Assembly (NCBI GenBank): GCA_947493945.1
Contig: CANLSR010000003.1
Span: forward strand, 372,001-436,000
Length of the DNA: 64,000 nucleotides
Source: an uncultured bacterium
GTDB lineage: Bacteria; Bacteroidota; Rhodothermia; Rhodothermales; Rubricoccaceae
Reading direction: 5' to 3'
How positions within the stretch are numbered: position 1 is the stretch's first letter; each line of letters begins with the position of its first letter. The position numbers were made by a program, and so were the translations under genes. Positions 32,973 to 43,978 of the stretch are shown one piece after another. The notes beneath the pieces are model-generated. The model saw only the letters and a list, made by a program, of their open reading frames with translations, had not been told where the DNA came from and searched no databases.

Positions 32973-34823
32973 ATGTCCGACCGTCCGCCCCGCCCCGACG
33001 GGGCGCCTGCACCCCGGCCCGACGCCCCCGACGTGCTCGCGTCCCGCCTCGCCGGGCCGACGGCCGACGCCCTCGCCCGCCGCGCGCTCGCCGCGCTGCC
33101 CGCCGCCGTGGGCCGCGCCGACCTCGACGCCCTCGCGCCGCCCGTCGGCCGGCTGCTGGCGGGCCGCCTCGACGCGGCCCTCGACCAGGCCACGCCGGCC
33201 TCGCCCTGGGTAAGCGGCGACCGGGTCGAGGCCGCCCTCGACGCCTGGCGTCAGGCCGCACGCGCGGCCGTCCGCATTCCGGCGGGCGAGCGGGAGGCGG
33301 AGGTTCGGCAGGCGACGGAGCGCGCGCTGGCCCACCTCGTCCGCCCCGCGGAGACGTTGGCGGCCGTGGCGTTCGAGCACGAGGACGGCCCGTTGCCCGC
33401 GGCCGTGGCGCTCGGCCGGACCCGCGCGTTCGGGCCGTACCCGTACCTGCCCCAGATCGCCGAGCGCTACGTCGAGCGCAAGGGCCTCGACCACGTCGAC
33501 CGCGCCGGGCTGGAGCGGCTCCTGCTCCGCATCGACCGCCGCATGGTGAGCGCCTTCGGCGCCGACGACTGGCTCGCGCTGCTGGCGCCGCTGTTCGAGT
33601 GGGTCGGGCCGGTCGGCCGCCCCGCCGGGGCCGTGCCGGCGGACCTGCTGCGCCCCCTGCTCCGGGCCAAGGGCGCCGACGTACTCGCCGACGCGCTGGA
33701 CGGACTCGACGCCGTCGACGCGGAGACCTTGCGCACGCTGTTCGCCCGCGTTTTGCCGGCGCCGTCCCAGGACGCGGCGGAGGCGATCCCAGAGACGGCG
33801 CCGGCCTCCGCCCCGCCCCCAGAGACCAGCGAGGACGACCTGAGCGGCGCGGCCGGGCCGGAGCCCCCCGCCTCCGCCCTCCCGGAGAGCGAGCAGCCCG
33901 CTCCCTCAAGCTCCGAGGACCCCGACGAGGCGCCCTCCCTAGACGACGAGGCCCAGGCCGACCCCGCCCGCGAGGAGGCCGGGCCGTCCCAGCCGGAGCC
34001 GCCAGCGTCCCAGCCGGACGCCGACGCCTCGGCGCTGGCGGAGACGCCCGGCGGAGACGACTTCCGCCCGCCCGTGATCGGCTCGCGCTACGGCACGCCC
34101 GAGTTCGAGGGCGCCGACGAGTCCGAGGTGCTCGGACCGCCGCGCCCGGTCTCGCGCGGTTCGCGAGAGGAGGACCCGATGGGAGAGGTCCGCGAGGCCG
34201 TCGCCGACGAGGCGCCGGAGCCCCGCTCCGCCCCGCCGGTCCCCGTCGTGGACCTGCCGCCGCCCGACGGCCCACGCGCCCCGCTGGCGGCGGACGAGCC
34301 GGACGGGCCGAACACGCCGGGCGGCGCCGACCCCGAGCCGGCAGACCCCGAGCCGGACGACCAGGAAGAACCGGACGACGAGCCGCTGTGGATGCGCTTG
34401 GCCCACGGCCGCAGCCCGGAGCCCCAGCCGGCCCCGCCCACCGAGGCCGACGAGGACACGCCGCTGTGGAAGCGGTTTGCCCAGTCGGACCTGGCCGAGC
34501 GGCTCCCCGACCCCGACCCGCCCTTCCTCTCGGGCTCGCCCGCCGCCGACGCCAGCGGGGCGCCCGGGTCTCCCGACACGCTGGAGGCCCGCGTCCTCGG
34601 CGCCGACGCGCACGAGCGCCGCGACTGGTTCGTCGCCGAGCTGTTCGGCGGCTCGCCCGACGACTACCGCGAGACGCTCGGCGCCATCGACCGCGCGCCG
34701 ACCTACACCGAGGCCACGGCCGTCATCTCCGCCGAGATCCTGCGCAAGCGGAGCGTGAGCCCCTACACCGACTGCGCCGTCGCGTTCATCGACGCCGTCC
34801 AGGCCCGGTTCGAGCGGCGGTAG
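32973..34823 (+). CDS. Acidic, partly disordered protein of unknown function next to smc
   Basis: A 616-residue protein I do not recognise. Residues 1-265 look folded and helical (Ala/Leu/Arg-rich, with ALGRTRAFGPYPYLPQIAER). Residues about 270-520 are a Pro/Glu/Asp/Ala-rich region expected to be disordered. The last 80 residues are folded again (DWFVAELFGGSPDDYRETL to FIDAVQARFERR). Two short copies of a PLW-x-R-x-A motif (EPLWMRLAHG and TPLWKRFAQS) sit in the disordered part and may be binding motifs. No signal or membrane segment. It lies 74 bases after smc with its own promoter box. Confidence 0.72.
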   Translation: MSDRPPRPDGAPAPRPDAPDVLASRLAGPTADALARRALAALPAAVGRADLDALAPPVGRLLAGRLDAALDQATPASPWVSGDRVEAALDAWRQAARAAVRIPAGEREAEVRQATERALAHLVRPAETLAAVAFEHEDGPLPAAVALGRTRAFGPYPYLPQIAERYVERKGLDHVDRAGLERLLLRIDRRMVSAFGADDWLALLAPLFEWVGPVGRPAGAVPADLLRPLLRAKGADVLADALDGLDAVDAETLRTLFARVLPAPSQDAAEAIPETAPASAPPPETSEDDLSGAAGPEPPASALPESEQPAPSSSEDPDEAPSLDDEAQADPAREEAGPSQPEPPASQPDADASALAETPGGDDFRPPVIGSRYGTPEFEGADESEVLGPPRPVSRGSREEDPMGEVREAVADEAPEPRSAPPVPVVDLPPPDGPRAPLAADEPDGPNTPGGADPEPADPEPDDQEEPDDEPLWMRLAHGRSPEPQPAPPTEADEDTPLWKRFAQSDLAERLPDPDPPFLSGSPAADASGAPGSPDTLEARVLGADAHERRDWFVAELFGGSPDDYRETLGAIDRAPTYTEATAVISAEILRKRSVSPYTDCAVAFIDAVQARFERR

Positions 34824-34947
34824 AGAGCGCTTGGGGGTTCGGGCGAGCGGGTGCCGAGAGAATGGAGGGCAGAGAATGGCGGATCGTGGATCGGGCACCG
34901 CCCGTCGCCGTAGCTCTCTCACTTTCCGTTCTCTAGCCGTCCCCGCC

Positions 34948-36540
34948 GTGCCCTCCTGGATCCGCCGCCTCGCCACCCGCCCCGACGCGCGCCTGCGCAC
35001 CGAGGGAACGCCCGCGCCCATCACCGACGGCTCGCCCCACGCCGTCGTGATCGGCGCCGGCTTCGGCGGGCTGGCGGCGGCCGTGCGCCTGCTCACGCGC
35101 GGCTACCGCGTCACCGTCGTGGACCGCCTGGACCAGCCGGGCGGGCGCGCGCGCGTGATCGAGGTGGAGGGCGACGGCGGCACCTACCGCTTCGACATGG
35201 GGCCGACGCTGATCACGGCGCCGTTCCTGTTCGACGAGCTGTGGGCGCTGGCGGGCGAAAGGCGCCAGGACCACGTCGAGTTCGTGCCGACGACGCCGTT
35301 CTACCGCATCCGCTTCGACGACGGCGAGGTGTTCGACTACACCGGCGACGGGCCGGCGATGGAGCGCGAGATCGCCCGGTTCAACCCGGCCGACGTGGAC
35401 GGCTACCGGCGCTTCCTCAAAAAGAGCGAGTCCATCTTCGAGACCGGCTTCCTGGAGCTCGGCCACGTGCCGTTCGACAAGGCCGGCCACATGGCCCGCA
35501 TCGTCCCGTCGATGGTGGCGCTGGAGAGCCACCGGTCGGTCTACAGCCTGGTCTCGAAGTACATCAAGAGCAAGAAGCTGCGCCAGGTGTTCAGCTTCCA
35601 CCCGCTGCTGGTGGGCGGCAACCCGTTCTCGACGACGTCGATCTACGCGCTCATCGCATTCCTGGAGCGGCACTGGGGCGTGTGGTACGCGATGGGCGGG
35701 ACGGGCGCCATCGTCAAGGGGATCGCGGATCTGTTCGCCCGCCACGGCGGCACGATGCGGCTGGGCGAGACCGTCGAGGAGATCACCGTCGACGCCAGCG
35801 GCCCGCGGCCACGCGCGACCGGCGTGCGGCTGGAGACCGGCGAGGTGCTGGCGGCCGACGTCGTCGTGTCCAACGCGGACGCGGCGTGGACCTACAAGCA
35901 CCTGGTCGCGCCCGAGCACCGGACGACCTGGACCGACGACAAGCTGGCGCGATCCAAGCACTCGATGAGCCTGTTCGTGTGGTACTTCGGGACCGACAAG
36001 ACCTACGATGACGTCGCCCACCACACCATCCTGCTCGGCCCGCGCTATAAGGCGCTGCTAAAGGACATCTTCCACAACAAGACGCTCTCCGACGACTTCT
36101 CGCTCTACCTCCACCGCCCCACCGCGACCGACCCGTCGATGGCGCCCCCGGGCCACGACACGTTCTACGTCTTGTCGCCCGTGCCCCACCTCGACAGCGG
36201 GACGGACTGGGAGGCCGAGACCGAGCGCTACTGCCAGCGGATCGAGGACTACCTCGCCGAGACGGTTCTCCCCGGCCTGGGCGAGCACCTGACGGCCAGC
36301 CTGACGCTGACGCCCCAGGGCTTCCTGGACGACTACCTCTCGGTCAAGGGCGCCGCGTTCTCCCTGGAGCCCCAGTTGCTCCAGAGCGCCTTTTTCCGCC
36401 CCCACAACGCCAGCGAGGACGTGGACGGACTGTTCTTGGTCGGCGCCGGCACGCACCCCGGCGCCGGGATGCCGGGCGTGCTGTCGTCGGCGCGTGTGCT
36501 GGACACCATCGTGCCCGACCCCGAGCCGCTGGCGGCCTGA
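34948..36540 (+). CDS. crtI: Phytoene desaturase family FAD oxidoreductase
   Basis: A 530-residue CrtI-type carotenoid desaturase that would introduce double bases bonds into phytoene at the membrane. The FAD-binding motif [20 protein letters not shown] starts near residue 33, followed by [20 protein letters not shown]; the C-terminal FAD motif is [20 protein letters not shown]. Length and both ends match CrtI. I chose the GTG at 34948; in-frame ATGs upstream at 34831 and 34876 would add unrelated residues. No crtB or other carotenoid gene is in the window. A strong bidirectional terminator follows. Confidence 0.9.
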   Translation: MPSWIRRLATRPDARLRTEGTPAPITDGSPHAVVIGAGFGGLAAAVRLLTRGYRVTVVDRLDQPGGRARVIEVEGDGGTYRFDMGPTLITAPFLFDELWALAGERRQDHVEFVPTTPFYRIRFDDGEVFDYTGDGPAMEREIARFNPADVDGYRRFLKKSESIFETGFLELGHVPFDKAGHMARIVPSMVALESHRSVYSLVSKYIKSKKLRQVFSFHPLLVGGNPFSTTSIYALIAFLERHWGVWYAMGGTGAIVKGIADLFARHGGTMRLGETVEEITVDASGPRPRATGVRLETGEVLAADVVVSNADAAWTYKHLVAPEHRTTWTDDKLARSKHSMSLFVWYFGTDKTYDDVAHHTILLGPRYKALLKDIFHNKTLSDDFSLYLHRPTATDPSMAPPGHDTFYVLSPVPHLDSGTDWEAETERYCQRIEDYLAETVLPGLGEHLTASLTLTPQGFLDDYLSVKGAAFSLEPQLLQSAFFRPHNASEDVDGLFLVGAGTHPGAGMPGVLSSARVLDTIVPDPEPLAA

Positions 36541-36667
36541 GGCGGGCCGAGGTCACGCCGGCGGCCAGGAGCAGAACGCGGACGCGCACGGCCCAGAGCC
36601 AATAGCCACCGGGTCTAGGCCCCGTCGGTCCTCGGTCCGACCGCACTACGCCGCCCGGTCCGCACGC

Positions 36668-36692
36668 CCCGCTGGCGACGACCGCCAGCGGG
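36668..36692. repeat. CCCGCTGGCG/CGCCAGCGGG hairpin after crtI
   Basis: Perfect 10-bp arms at 36668-36677 and 36683-36692 with a 5-nt loop. It abuts and shares three bases with the larger hairpin at 36690-36732. Confidence 0.72.
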
Positions 36693-36732
36693 ACGGGGAA
36701 AGCGGCCGAGTACGCGCCGCTTTCCCCGTCCC
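36690..36732. terminator. 17-bp perfect hairpin between convergent crtI and murA
   Basis: GGGACGGGGAAAGCGGC pairs perfectly with GCCGCTTTCCCCGTCCC around a 9-nt loop. The AAA/TTT step gives short T runs in each arm. It lies 20 bases from the murA stop and is best read as a bidirectional terminator. Confidence 0.8.
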
Positions 36733-36752
36733 CAAAGGCCGCCGGGCGCCCC

Positions 36753-38081
36753 CTACGCCGCGACGCCCTCGGCGTGGGCCTCGTCGTACTGCTCGCGCTC
36801 GATGTCGACGCCGGCGCGCTGGAGCTTGCCCTCCAAGCGCTCGTAGCCTCGGTCGAGGTGGTAGACGCGCAACACGTCGGTCTCGCCCTCGGCCACCATG
36901 CCGGCCAGCACCAGCGAGACGGAGGCGCGCAGGTCGGTGCTCATCACGGTCGCGCCGCTCAGCGGGCGCCCGTTCTTGCCGGCCACGTGGACCGTGTCGC
37001 CCTCGACCCGGAGGTCGGCGCCCAGCCGGCGCAGCTCGGGGATGTGCTTAAATCGGTCGGTGTAGACCGTGTCGCGGACCGTCGACGGGCCGTCGGCCTG
37101 GGTCATCATCACCGTCCACTGGGCCTGGAGGTCGGTCGCGAAGCCCGGGTAGGGCGCCGTCTCGATGGAGACCGGCCGGATGGCGTCCACGCCGTCGACC
37201 TCGACCGTCGAGCCGTCGGTCCGGAACGGGACGCCGGTCTCGCGGAAGCGCTCGGTAAAGTCCGGGCCCAGGTGCTCGGGCCGGGCGCCGGTGATGGTCA
37301 GCGTCTCGCCGGCCGGCGTGGCCAGGGCCGCTGCGATCATGTAGGTGCCCAGCTCGATGCGGTCGGGGCAGTTGGTGAACTCGACCGGGCGGAGGGCCTC
37401 GACGCCCTGGACCGTGAGCGTGTCCGTGCCGAGCCCCTCGATCTGGGCCCCCATCGCCTGCAACATCTCACCGAAGACCACCACGTCGGGCTCCGACGCC
37501 ACGTTCTCCAGCACCGACTCGCCGCTGGCGGTCACGGCCGCCAGCAGCACGTTGATCGTGGCTCCGACCGAGACGGGCTCGAAGCGCATCCGCCCGCCCG
37601 GCAGGCGGCCGCCCGGCGCCTGGGCGATCACGTAGCCGCCCTCCTCGTGCACCTCGGCGCCCAGGGCCTCCATGCCCTTGATGTGGAGGTCGACCGGCCG
37701 CGGCCCCCACGCGCACCCGCCCGGCAGCGACACCCTAGCCTTGCCGCCCCGGCCCAGGAGCGCGCCCAGCATGTAGAACGAGGCCCGCATCTGCTTGACC
37801 AGGTCGTACGGCGCCTCGTAGTGGTGGAGGTTCGAGGCGTCGATGGTGATCGTCTCCGGCGTGTTCGGGTCGTCGTCCGGGTCCCAGGTGACGGTGGCGC
37901 CGGTCACGCGGATCACGTTCGAGAACGTCGCCACGTCCTTCAACACGGGGATGTTGTGGATCGTGGTCACGCCGTCCGCCAGCAGGGCGGCGGCCATGAG
38001 CGGGAGCGCGGTGTTTTTGGAGCCTCCGACGTGGATGGATCCGAGCAGAGGGCGACCGCCCTGGATGACGAGCTTGTCCAT
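36753..38081 (-). CDS. murA: UDP-N-acetylglucosamine 1-carboxyvinyltransferase
   Basis: A 442-residue cytoplasmic enzyme for the first committed step of peptidoglycan synthesis: transfer of enolpyruvate from PEP to UDP-GlcNAc. It starts [20 protein letters not shown] with the NT motif [12 protein letters not shown]. The active-site Cys is kept in [15 protein letters not shown] near residue 121, so the enzyme should be fosfomycin-sensitive. An extension of about ten residues ([11 protein letters not shown]) sits in an early loop. ATG at 38081 begins the conserved fold. The gene is divergent from an unknown protein gene. Confidence 0.96.
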   Translation of the reverse strand: MDKLVIQGGRPLLGSIHVGGSKNTALPLMAAALLADGVTTIHNIPVLKDVATFSNVIRVTGATVTWDPDDDPNTPETITIDASNLHHYEAPYDLVKQMRASFYMLGALLGRGGKARVSLPGGCAWGPRPVDLHIKGMEALGAEVHEEGGYVIAQAPGGRLPGGRMRFEPVSVGATINVLLAAVTASGESVLENVASEPDVVVFGEMLQAMGAQIEGLGTDTLTVQGVEALRPVEFTNCPDRIELGTYMIAAALATPAGETLTITGARPEHLGPDFTERFRETGVPFRTDGSTVEVDGVDAIRPVSIETAPYPGFATDLQAQWTVMMTQADGPSTVRDTVYTDRFKHIPELRRLGADLRVEGDTVHVAGKNGRPLSGATVMSTDLRASVSLVLAGMVAEGETDVLRVYHLDRGYERLEGKLQRAGVDIEREQYDEAHAEGVAA

Positions 38082-38273
38082 AGGGTAAAAAAGGGGAGCA
38101 ACGGGGCGACCCGCGGACGCGACCGCGGTGCCGGGGCACAAACCAACGTACCAACGCCGTGCCAGGGTTCACGCCGGCACGCGGCGGTGCTACGGGCGAG
38201 GGCACGCCGATGGGACTGGCACGGTGGCCCGATTGTTGGAAGAATCCATGAACCGAGCCTCCCCCCCGCACCC

Positions 38274-38963
38274 ATGACGCCACTCTCCCTCTCGCTGTTC
38301 GACGCCGCCAGCGACGCCGAGGCCGCCCGCTACCGGATACTGGCCGGCCTGGCCGACGCCCAGCAGGCGTTCACCGACTGCCGGGTAGCGCCCTACCTGG
38401 CCGACCTCGTGGCGCTGCACCGCGGGCTGACCGCCCTGATCTCGGGCGCCGCCGCCGTCGAGCCCCCGGGCGCCGTGGTGGACGTCGACTGGGCGGCCGG
38501 CCGCCTGGTCCGCGAGCGACCGCCCGCCCCGCTGGCGGTCGACCTGGCGCGGTGGGCGCGGCCCCGCGTCGAGGCGGCCATCGTCGAGGGGCGGACGCTC
38601 TACGAGTTCGCGGCCGAGCACGCGGCGCTGGAGGCCATCGGGATCGTGCCGAGCTACCGCGACGAGGGGTTCCTCCTCGTCCGCGACGGCCGCGCCGTCC
38701 AGGTGCTGCGCTACCAGATCTCGCCGCTGGCCGGCACCGACGGCCGCTACCGCGCGCTCCGCACGGTGCGTCTGGACGCGACGCTGGACCCGTCGGCGCC
38801 CCCGCGGTCGTGGAAGGCCGAGTTGTCGCGAGCGGCCCCAGAGCTGGCCGCGCCGGCCGCGTTCCACCTCCAGGCCGAGGTGGACCTGCCGGTCGAGGAG
38901 ACGCTGGTGCCGGTCGCCAAGCGCAAGCTGCTCGGGCTGGTCCAGGCGTGGGGCGAGGCGTAG
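38274..38963 (+). CDS. Unidentified cytoplasmic protein (229 aa)
   Basis: A 229-residue soluble protein with no signal, membrane helix or motif I recognise. The N-terminal half is helical with a Tyr/Leu/Ala pattern; the second half holds beta-like segments (GIVPSYRDEGFLLVRDGRAVQVLRYQIS as separate strands) and a terminal LGLVQAWGEA. Gene-like codon use and a C-rich leader support it. I chose the ATG at 38274, which follows a run of C. It may be a regulator or a lineage-specific protein; no function is claimed. Confidence 0.7.
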   Translation: MTPLSLSLFDAASDAEAARYRILAGLADAQQAFTDCRVAPYLADLVALHRGLTALISGAAAVEPPGAVVDVDWAAGRLVRERPPAPLAVDLARWARPRVEAAIVEGRTLYEFAAEHAALEAIGIVPSYRDEGFLLVRDGRAVQVLRYQISPLAGTDGRYRALRTVRLDATLDPSAPPRSWKAELSRAAPELAAPAAFHLQAEVDLPVEETLVPVAKRKLLGLVQAWGEA

Positions 38964-38991
38964 AGACGGGGCCCCGAGGAGCGCCCAAACG

Positions 38992-39028
38992 CAGCGGCGC
39001 GCTGCCCGTCTAGAGCAGCGCGCCGCTG
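38992..39028. terminator. 14-bp perfect hairpin between convergent genes
   Basis: CAGCGGCGCGCTGC (38992-39005) pairs with GCAGCGCGCCGCTG (39015-39028) around a 9-nt loop. It lies between the stop codons of two convergent genes and has no T-tract. Likely bidirectional terminator. Confidence 0.75.
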
Positions 39029-39053
39029 GTACTCGGTCCGTCGTCGCTAACGG

Positions 39054-41156
39054 CTACCCGCGCGATCCGCCTGCGCGGAGCCGGAGCCGCTGGCCGGCGC
39101 GGATGACGTCGGACGACAGGCCGTTCCACTCGCGGAGGCTGGAGACCGGCACGCCGTAGCGGCGCGCGATCGTCGTCAGGTTCTCGCCCCGCCGGACCGT
39201 GTGCGACGACGGCCGGCTCGGGGCCGACGGCCGGGCGTCGGGCGCGGCCGGCGTGCCGGTCACGGTCAGCCGCTGGCCCACCCGCACGTTGTCGCTCACG
39301 CCCGGGTTGAGCGCCCGGAGCTCGCTCAGCGACAGCCCGTACTGACGGGCGATCGACGTGAGGTACTCGCCCCGCTCGACCCGGTGGACGCGAGTGCGCT
39401 CCGGGCCGGTGCTGACCAGGTTCACGGGCGGCGCCGCGGTCGGCGGCGCCGGTGCGGGCGGCGACCGGCGGGCGGCCGGCGCCTGGGCGGCCTGCTCCGG
39501 GACCGCGATCTCCAGGTCCGAGCCGTCGAGCTCCACGCTGGCGGCGGACGCCAGCGACGCGGGCGTCGGCTCGGTGCGGGCCACGAACCGGGCCTCGGCG
39601 GCCTCGCCGCCCTCCTCACGGGCGGCCTCGGCCTGACGGGCGACGGCGTAGCGCGCCTCGGCGTCGGCCACCTCGTCTGGCGCGGCGGCGGCGTAGTGCG
39701 GGACGGGCGCGTCGCGCTGGACGCGGCGCTGGAGCGACCGCGCGGTCGATCGGCGGGCCGTCAACGCCGCCACGGCCACCGAGTGCTCCTGGGGCGCGAT
39801 CGGGCGCACGGCGCGCGGGCCGAACGTGACCGTCGAGGCGGCGAACTGGGCGCCCCGGGCCTCCGGGGGCGCCAGCCGGTCGAGGCGGTCGGCGTGCTCG
39901 GTGTAGGTGCCGGCCGGGATGCGCAGCATGTGCGGCGCCCGGACGTCGGGCACGCGGTTGCGGCGCAGCGACGGGTTGAGCGCGCGGAGCACCTCGACGT
40001 CCACGTCGAGGATCGTGCCGACGGCGCTCAGGCTGGTCCCGCCCGCCACCGGGACGCGGTCGAACACGTAGCCCGGTCCGGGCTCGTGCGCCGCGAACCC
40101 GTAGGCGTCCGGGTTGGAGACCACCAGCGACGTCGCGATAAACATGGGCACGTAGGCCCGGGTCTCACGTGGGATGGCCGAGTCGATGTCCCAGAACGTG
40201 GCCCGCCGGCCCGTCCGCTCCTCGAAGCGGCGCACGGCGCGGGCGATCACGGCCGGGTTGCAGTTGTAGCCGGCCAGCGCCAGCTGCCAGTCGCCGAAGC
40301 GGTCGTGGAGGTCGCGCAGGTGGCGGGCCGCCGCGCGCGTCGAGGCCTCCGGGTCCAGGCGGTCGTCGATGTCGCTCTCGGCGCGGAGCCCGTAGGCCCG
40401 GCCCGTCGCGCGGATAAACTGCCACAGTCCGGCGGCGGCCATGTGGCTCTGGGCGACCGGCACGAGCGCGCTCTCGACCATCGCGAGGTATTTGAGCTCG
40501 TCCGGCACGCCTTCCTCGGCGAGCACGCGCTCGATCATCGGGAAGTAGGTGTCGGCGCGGCTGCGCAGGCGCTGGACGTGGCTCGGCCGGTTGAGCAGGA
40601 ACTGGAGGTAGCGCTCGACCTTGGGGTTCACGTCCATCGGGAACACCGTCTCGAACGTGGCCATGTCCGGGAGCGTGACGTGCTCCAGGAGCGGCGCGCC
40701 GGCGTCGTAGCCGCGCTCGATGGCCGAGATGCCGGCCTCCCGGACGGCGTAGACGTCGCCGCGGTCCAGCGCCGGGCGGTCGTAGAACCGCTCGTACTCG
40801 GTCAGGACCGACGTGTACAGGGCGCGGAAGCGCGGGTCGCTCAGCGCGCCCGAGCGCTGCGAGGCGGCCTGGACGTCGGCCACCAGCCCGTCGAGGAGCA
40901 CGGCGAACCGGGCCGGGTCGCCGTCGGCGTCGGCCTGGAGCAGCGCCGACTGGCGGTCGTAGAAGTGGGCGAGGCGGCGGGCGGTCTCGGCGTCGGAGAG
41001 CGAGTCGGCGGGGACGAAACCGGGCAGCTGCGCGTCGGCCTGGCCCACGAGGACCTGGGCCGGGCGCGCGGGCGCGGTGTCCGTCCGTGCCGTCTGGGCA
41101 CCGGCGACGGCCGGCGTGGCGACGAGGAGCGCCGCAGCGAGCAGTGTGCGGGGCAT
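39054..41156 (-). CDS. Lytic murein transglycosylase with LysM repeats (MltD-like)
   Basis: A 700-residue secreted cell-wall enzyme that would cleave glycan strands of peptidoglycan. A Sec signal peptide (MPRTLLAAALLVATPAVAGAQ) has no lipobox. The SLT goose-lysozyme-like domain lies at about 200-340: catalytic Glu in LAMVESALVPVAQS, then AAGLWQFIRATGRAYGL and LALAGYNCNP. Beyond it are a weak LysM near 390 and two clear LysM domains near 600 and 660 (HRVERGEYLTSIARQYGLSL and HTVRRGENLTTIARRYGVPV), separated by an Ala/Glu-rich linker. Start ATG at 41156 begins the signal peptide. Confidence 0.92.
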   Translation of the reverse strand: MPRTLLAAALLVATPAVAGAQTARTDTAPARPAQVLVGQADAQLPGFVPADSLSDAETARRLAHFYDRQSALLQADADGDPARFAVLLDGLVADVQAASQRSGALSDPRFRALYTSVLTEYERFYDRPALDRGDVYAVREAGISAIERGYDAGAPLLEHVTLPDMATFETVFPMDVNPKVERYLQFLLNRPSHVQRLRSRADTYFPMIERVLAEEGVPDELKYLAMVESALVPVAQSHMAAAGLWQFIRATGRAYGLRAESDIDDRLDPEASTRAAARHLRDLHDRFGDWQLALAGYNCNPAVIARAVRRFEERTGRRATFWDIDSAIPRETRAYVPMFIATSLVVSNPDAYGFAAHEPGPGYVFDRVPVAGGTSLSAVGTILDVDVEVLRALNPSLRRNRVPDVRAPHMLRIPAGTYTEHADRLDRLAPPEARGAQFAASTVTFGPRAVRPIAPQEHSVAVAALTARRSTARSLQRRVQRDAPVPHYAAAAPDEVADAEARYAVARQAEAAREEGGEAAEARFVARTEPTPASLASAASVELDGSDLEIAVPEQAAQAPAARRSPPAPAPPTAAPPVNLVSTGPERTRVHRVERGEYLTSIARQYGLSLSELRALNPGVSDNVRVGQRLTVTGTPAAPDARPSAPSRPSSHTVRRGENLTTIARRYGVPVSSLREWNGLSSDVIRAGQRLRLRAGGSRG

Positions 41157-41469
41157 ATCGGAGGAGGCTGTGAGGAAACGGGTCACGGGTCGCGAGGCAA
41201 ATCCAGAGGACCGGCAATCGCAAACCCCTTACCCAAACCTACATCCCCCAAAGGACGAGCGAGACGCACGGGGCAAAAAAGGCCGCAACGACCGCCTAGG
41301 CGAGAGAATCGGCGCCTCCCCGAGCGCGCGGCCCTCGGGCACCTTCGGACGGGGGCCCCTTCTCGCACGGTGTCGTTTGTTCTCGGCCCGGGGAAAAAGT
41401 CCCGGCCCGGCGGCCGCCCTCCCGCTCGGAAGGTGGCCTGCGGCGGCGCCAGGCGCTGGCTGCGCCGTC
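41157..41469. other. 313-bp intergenic region before the transglycosylase gene
   Basis: No gene fits here. The transglycosylase promoter probably lies in it: CAAACCTA at 41234-41241 reads TAGGTTTG on the minus strand. Near the carboxylase stop, GGCGCCAGGCGCTGGCTGCGCC (about 41449-41468 in two halves) is an imperfect inverted repeat that could terminate the carboxylase gene. The rest is C/G-rich and has no visible structure. Confidence 0.5.
41234..41241 (-). promoter_or_regulatory. TAGGTTTG -7 box before the transglycosylase gene
   Basis: A full TAnnTTTG match on the minus strand, 78 bases before the ATG, giving a longer leader than usual here. No convincing -33 element. Confidence 0.4.
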
Positions 41470-43035
<1,566 letters not shown>

Positions 43036-43055
43036 AGGTCGCGTGTGGAGACGGG

Positions 43056-43063
43056 CAAAGCTA
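43056..43063 (-). promoter_or_regulatory. TAGCTTTG -7 box of the carboxylase gene
   Basis: CAAAGCTA on the plus strand reads TAGCTTTG, an exact TAnnTTTG match, 21 bases before the ATG. No -33 TTG at the expected spacing. Confidence 0.6.
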
Positions 43064-43147
43064 CCGACGCGGGCCGTCGCGCTCGGCGCGCGGCCGGCCC
43101 CGCGCGGGCGGACGGGCCGTACCCTGCGGCGCCCCCTCCCCACGCCC

Positions 43148-43885
43148 GTGCTCGACCTTCTCGCCTTCGACCTCGACGGCACCCTCGCCGACACCGAACT
43201 CCTCAAAGCGGACTCGTACGCCTGGGCCGCCCACCAGCTGCGCCCCGACGTCGAGCAGGACGCGGTCCGCGCGGCCTACACGGACTGCATCGGGCTGTCG
43301 CGGCAGGAGATCGCGACGTCGCTGCTGCACCGGTTCGACCTGGAGGCGGCGGCCCGCCAGCGCGACGGCTCGGTGCCGCCCTGGAAAAGCTACGTCGGGC
43401 TCCGGCTGGAGCGCTACCGCGAGACGCTGGCCGACGGCGACCTGGTGCGGGCACACGCCCGCACGCGCGCCACCGCGCTGGTCCGGGAGTCGCACCGCTA
43501 CGCCCGCGCCGTGGCGCTCGTGACCACGAGCGGCGCGCGCAACGCGGGCCTGGTGCTCGGCGCGCTGGGGCTGGCCGACGCCTTCGACACCGTCGTCACG
43601 GCCGACGACGTGTCGGCCACCAAGCCGGACCCGGAGGGCTACCTCCTGGCGCTCTCCCGGCTCGGCGCCGACGCCCGCCAGTCGATGGCCGTCGAGGACT
43701 CGGCGGCCGGCGTGCGCGGCGCCGTCGCGGCCGGGCTGGCGGTCGTGGCCGTTCCCGACCGCCACACGCGCCCCGGCGTCGAGGCGCTGGTGCGCGCCGG
43801 CCTGATCGACGCGGGCGACGTGGCGACGGCCGACACGCTGGGCGCCGCCGTGGCCCGGCGCGCCGAATTCGTCGCGACGGCCTGA
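43148..43885 (+). CDS. HAD-superfamily hydrolase (phosphatase or mutase type)
   Basis: A 245-residue cytoplasmic HAD enzyme of subfamily I. The nucleophile motif is [11 protein letters not shown] at the N-terminus, motif II Thr is in [11 protein letters not shown], the Lys of motif III in ATKPDPEGY, and the acidic motif IV in [15 protein letters not shown]. The alpha-helical cap between residues 20 and 90 fits phosphoglycolate phosphatase or beta-phosphoglucomutase-like enzymes; the motifs do not separate these. GTG start at 43148, directly before the first strand. It is divergent from the carboxylase gene. Confidence 0.88.
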   Translation: MLDLLAFDLDGTLADTELLKADSYAWAAHQLRPDVEQDAVRAAYTDCIGLSRQEIATSLLHRFDLEAAARQRDGSVPPWKSYVGLRLERYRETLADGDLVRAHARTRATALVRESHRYARAVALVTTSGARNAGLVLGALGLADAFDTVVTADDVSATKPDPEGYLLALSRLGADARQSMAVEDSAAGVRGAVAAGLAVVAVPDRHTRPGVEALVRAGLIDAGDVATADTLGAAVARRAEFVATA

Positions 43886-43886
43886 C

Positions 43887-43921
43887 CCGCTGGCGGTCGC
43901 GGTCTGCGGGGTGACCGCCGG
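43887..43921. repeat. Degenerate CCGCTGGCGG-family element
   Basis: CCCGCTGGCGGTC starts just after the HAD stop; GACCGCCGG at 43913-43921 pairs with its right part (GGCGGTC) only. A decayed copy of the family between convergent genes. Confidence 0.35.
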
Positions 43922-43978
43922 ACGGGTGGCAACGCGTCGGCGACCGGGGCCGCCAGTCGGGCGGGGCGGCGTGCCGCC

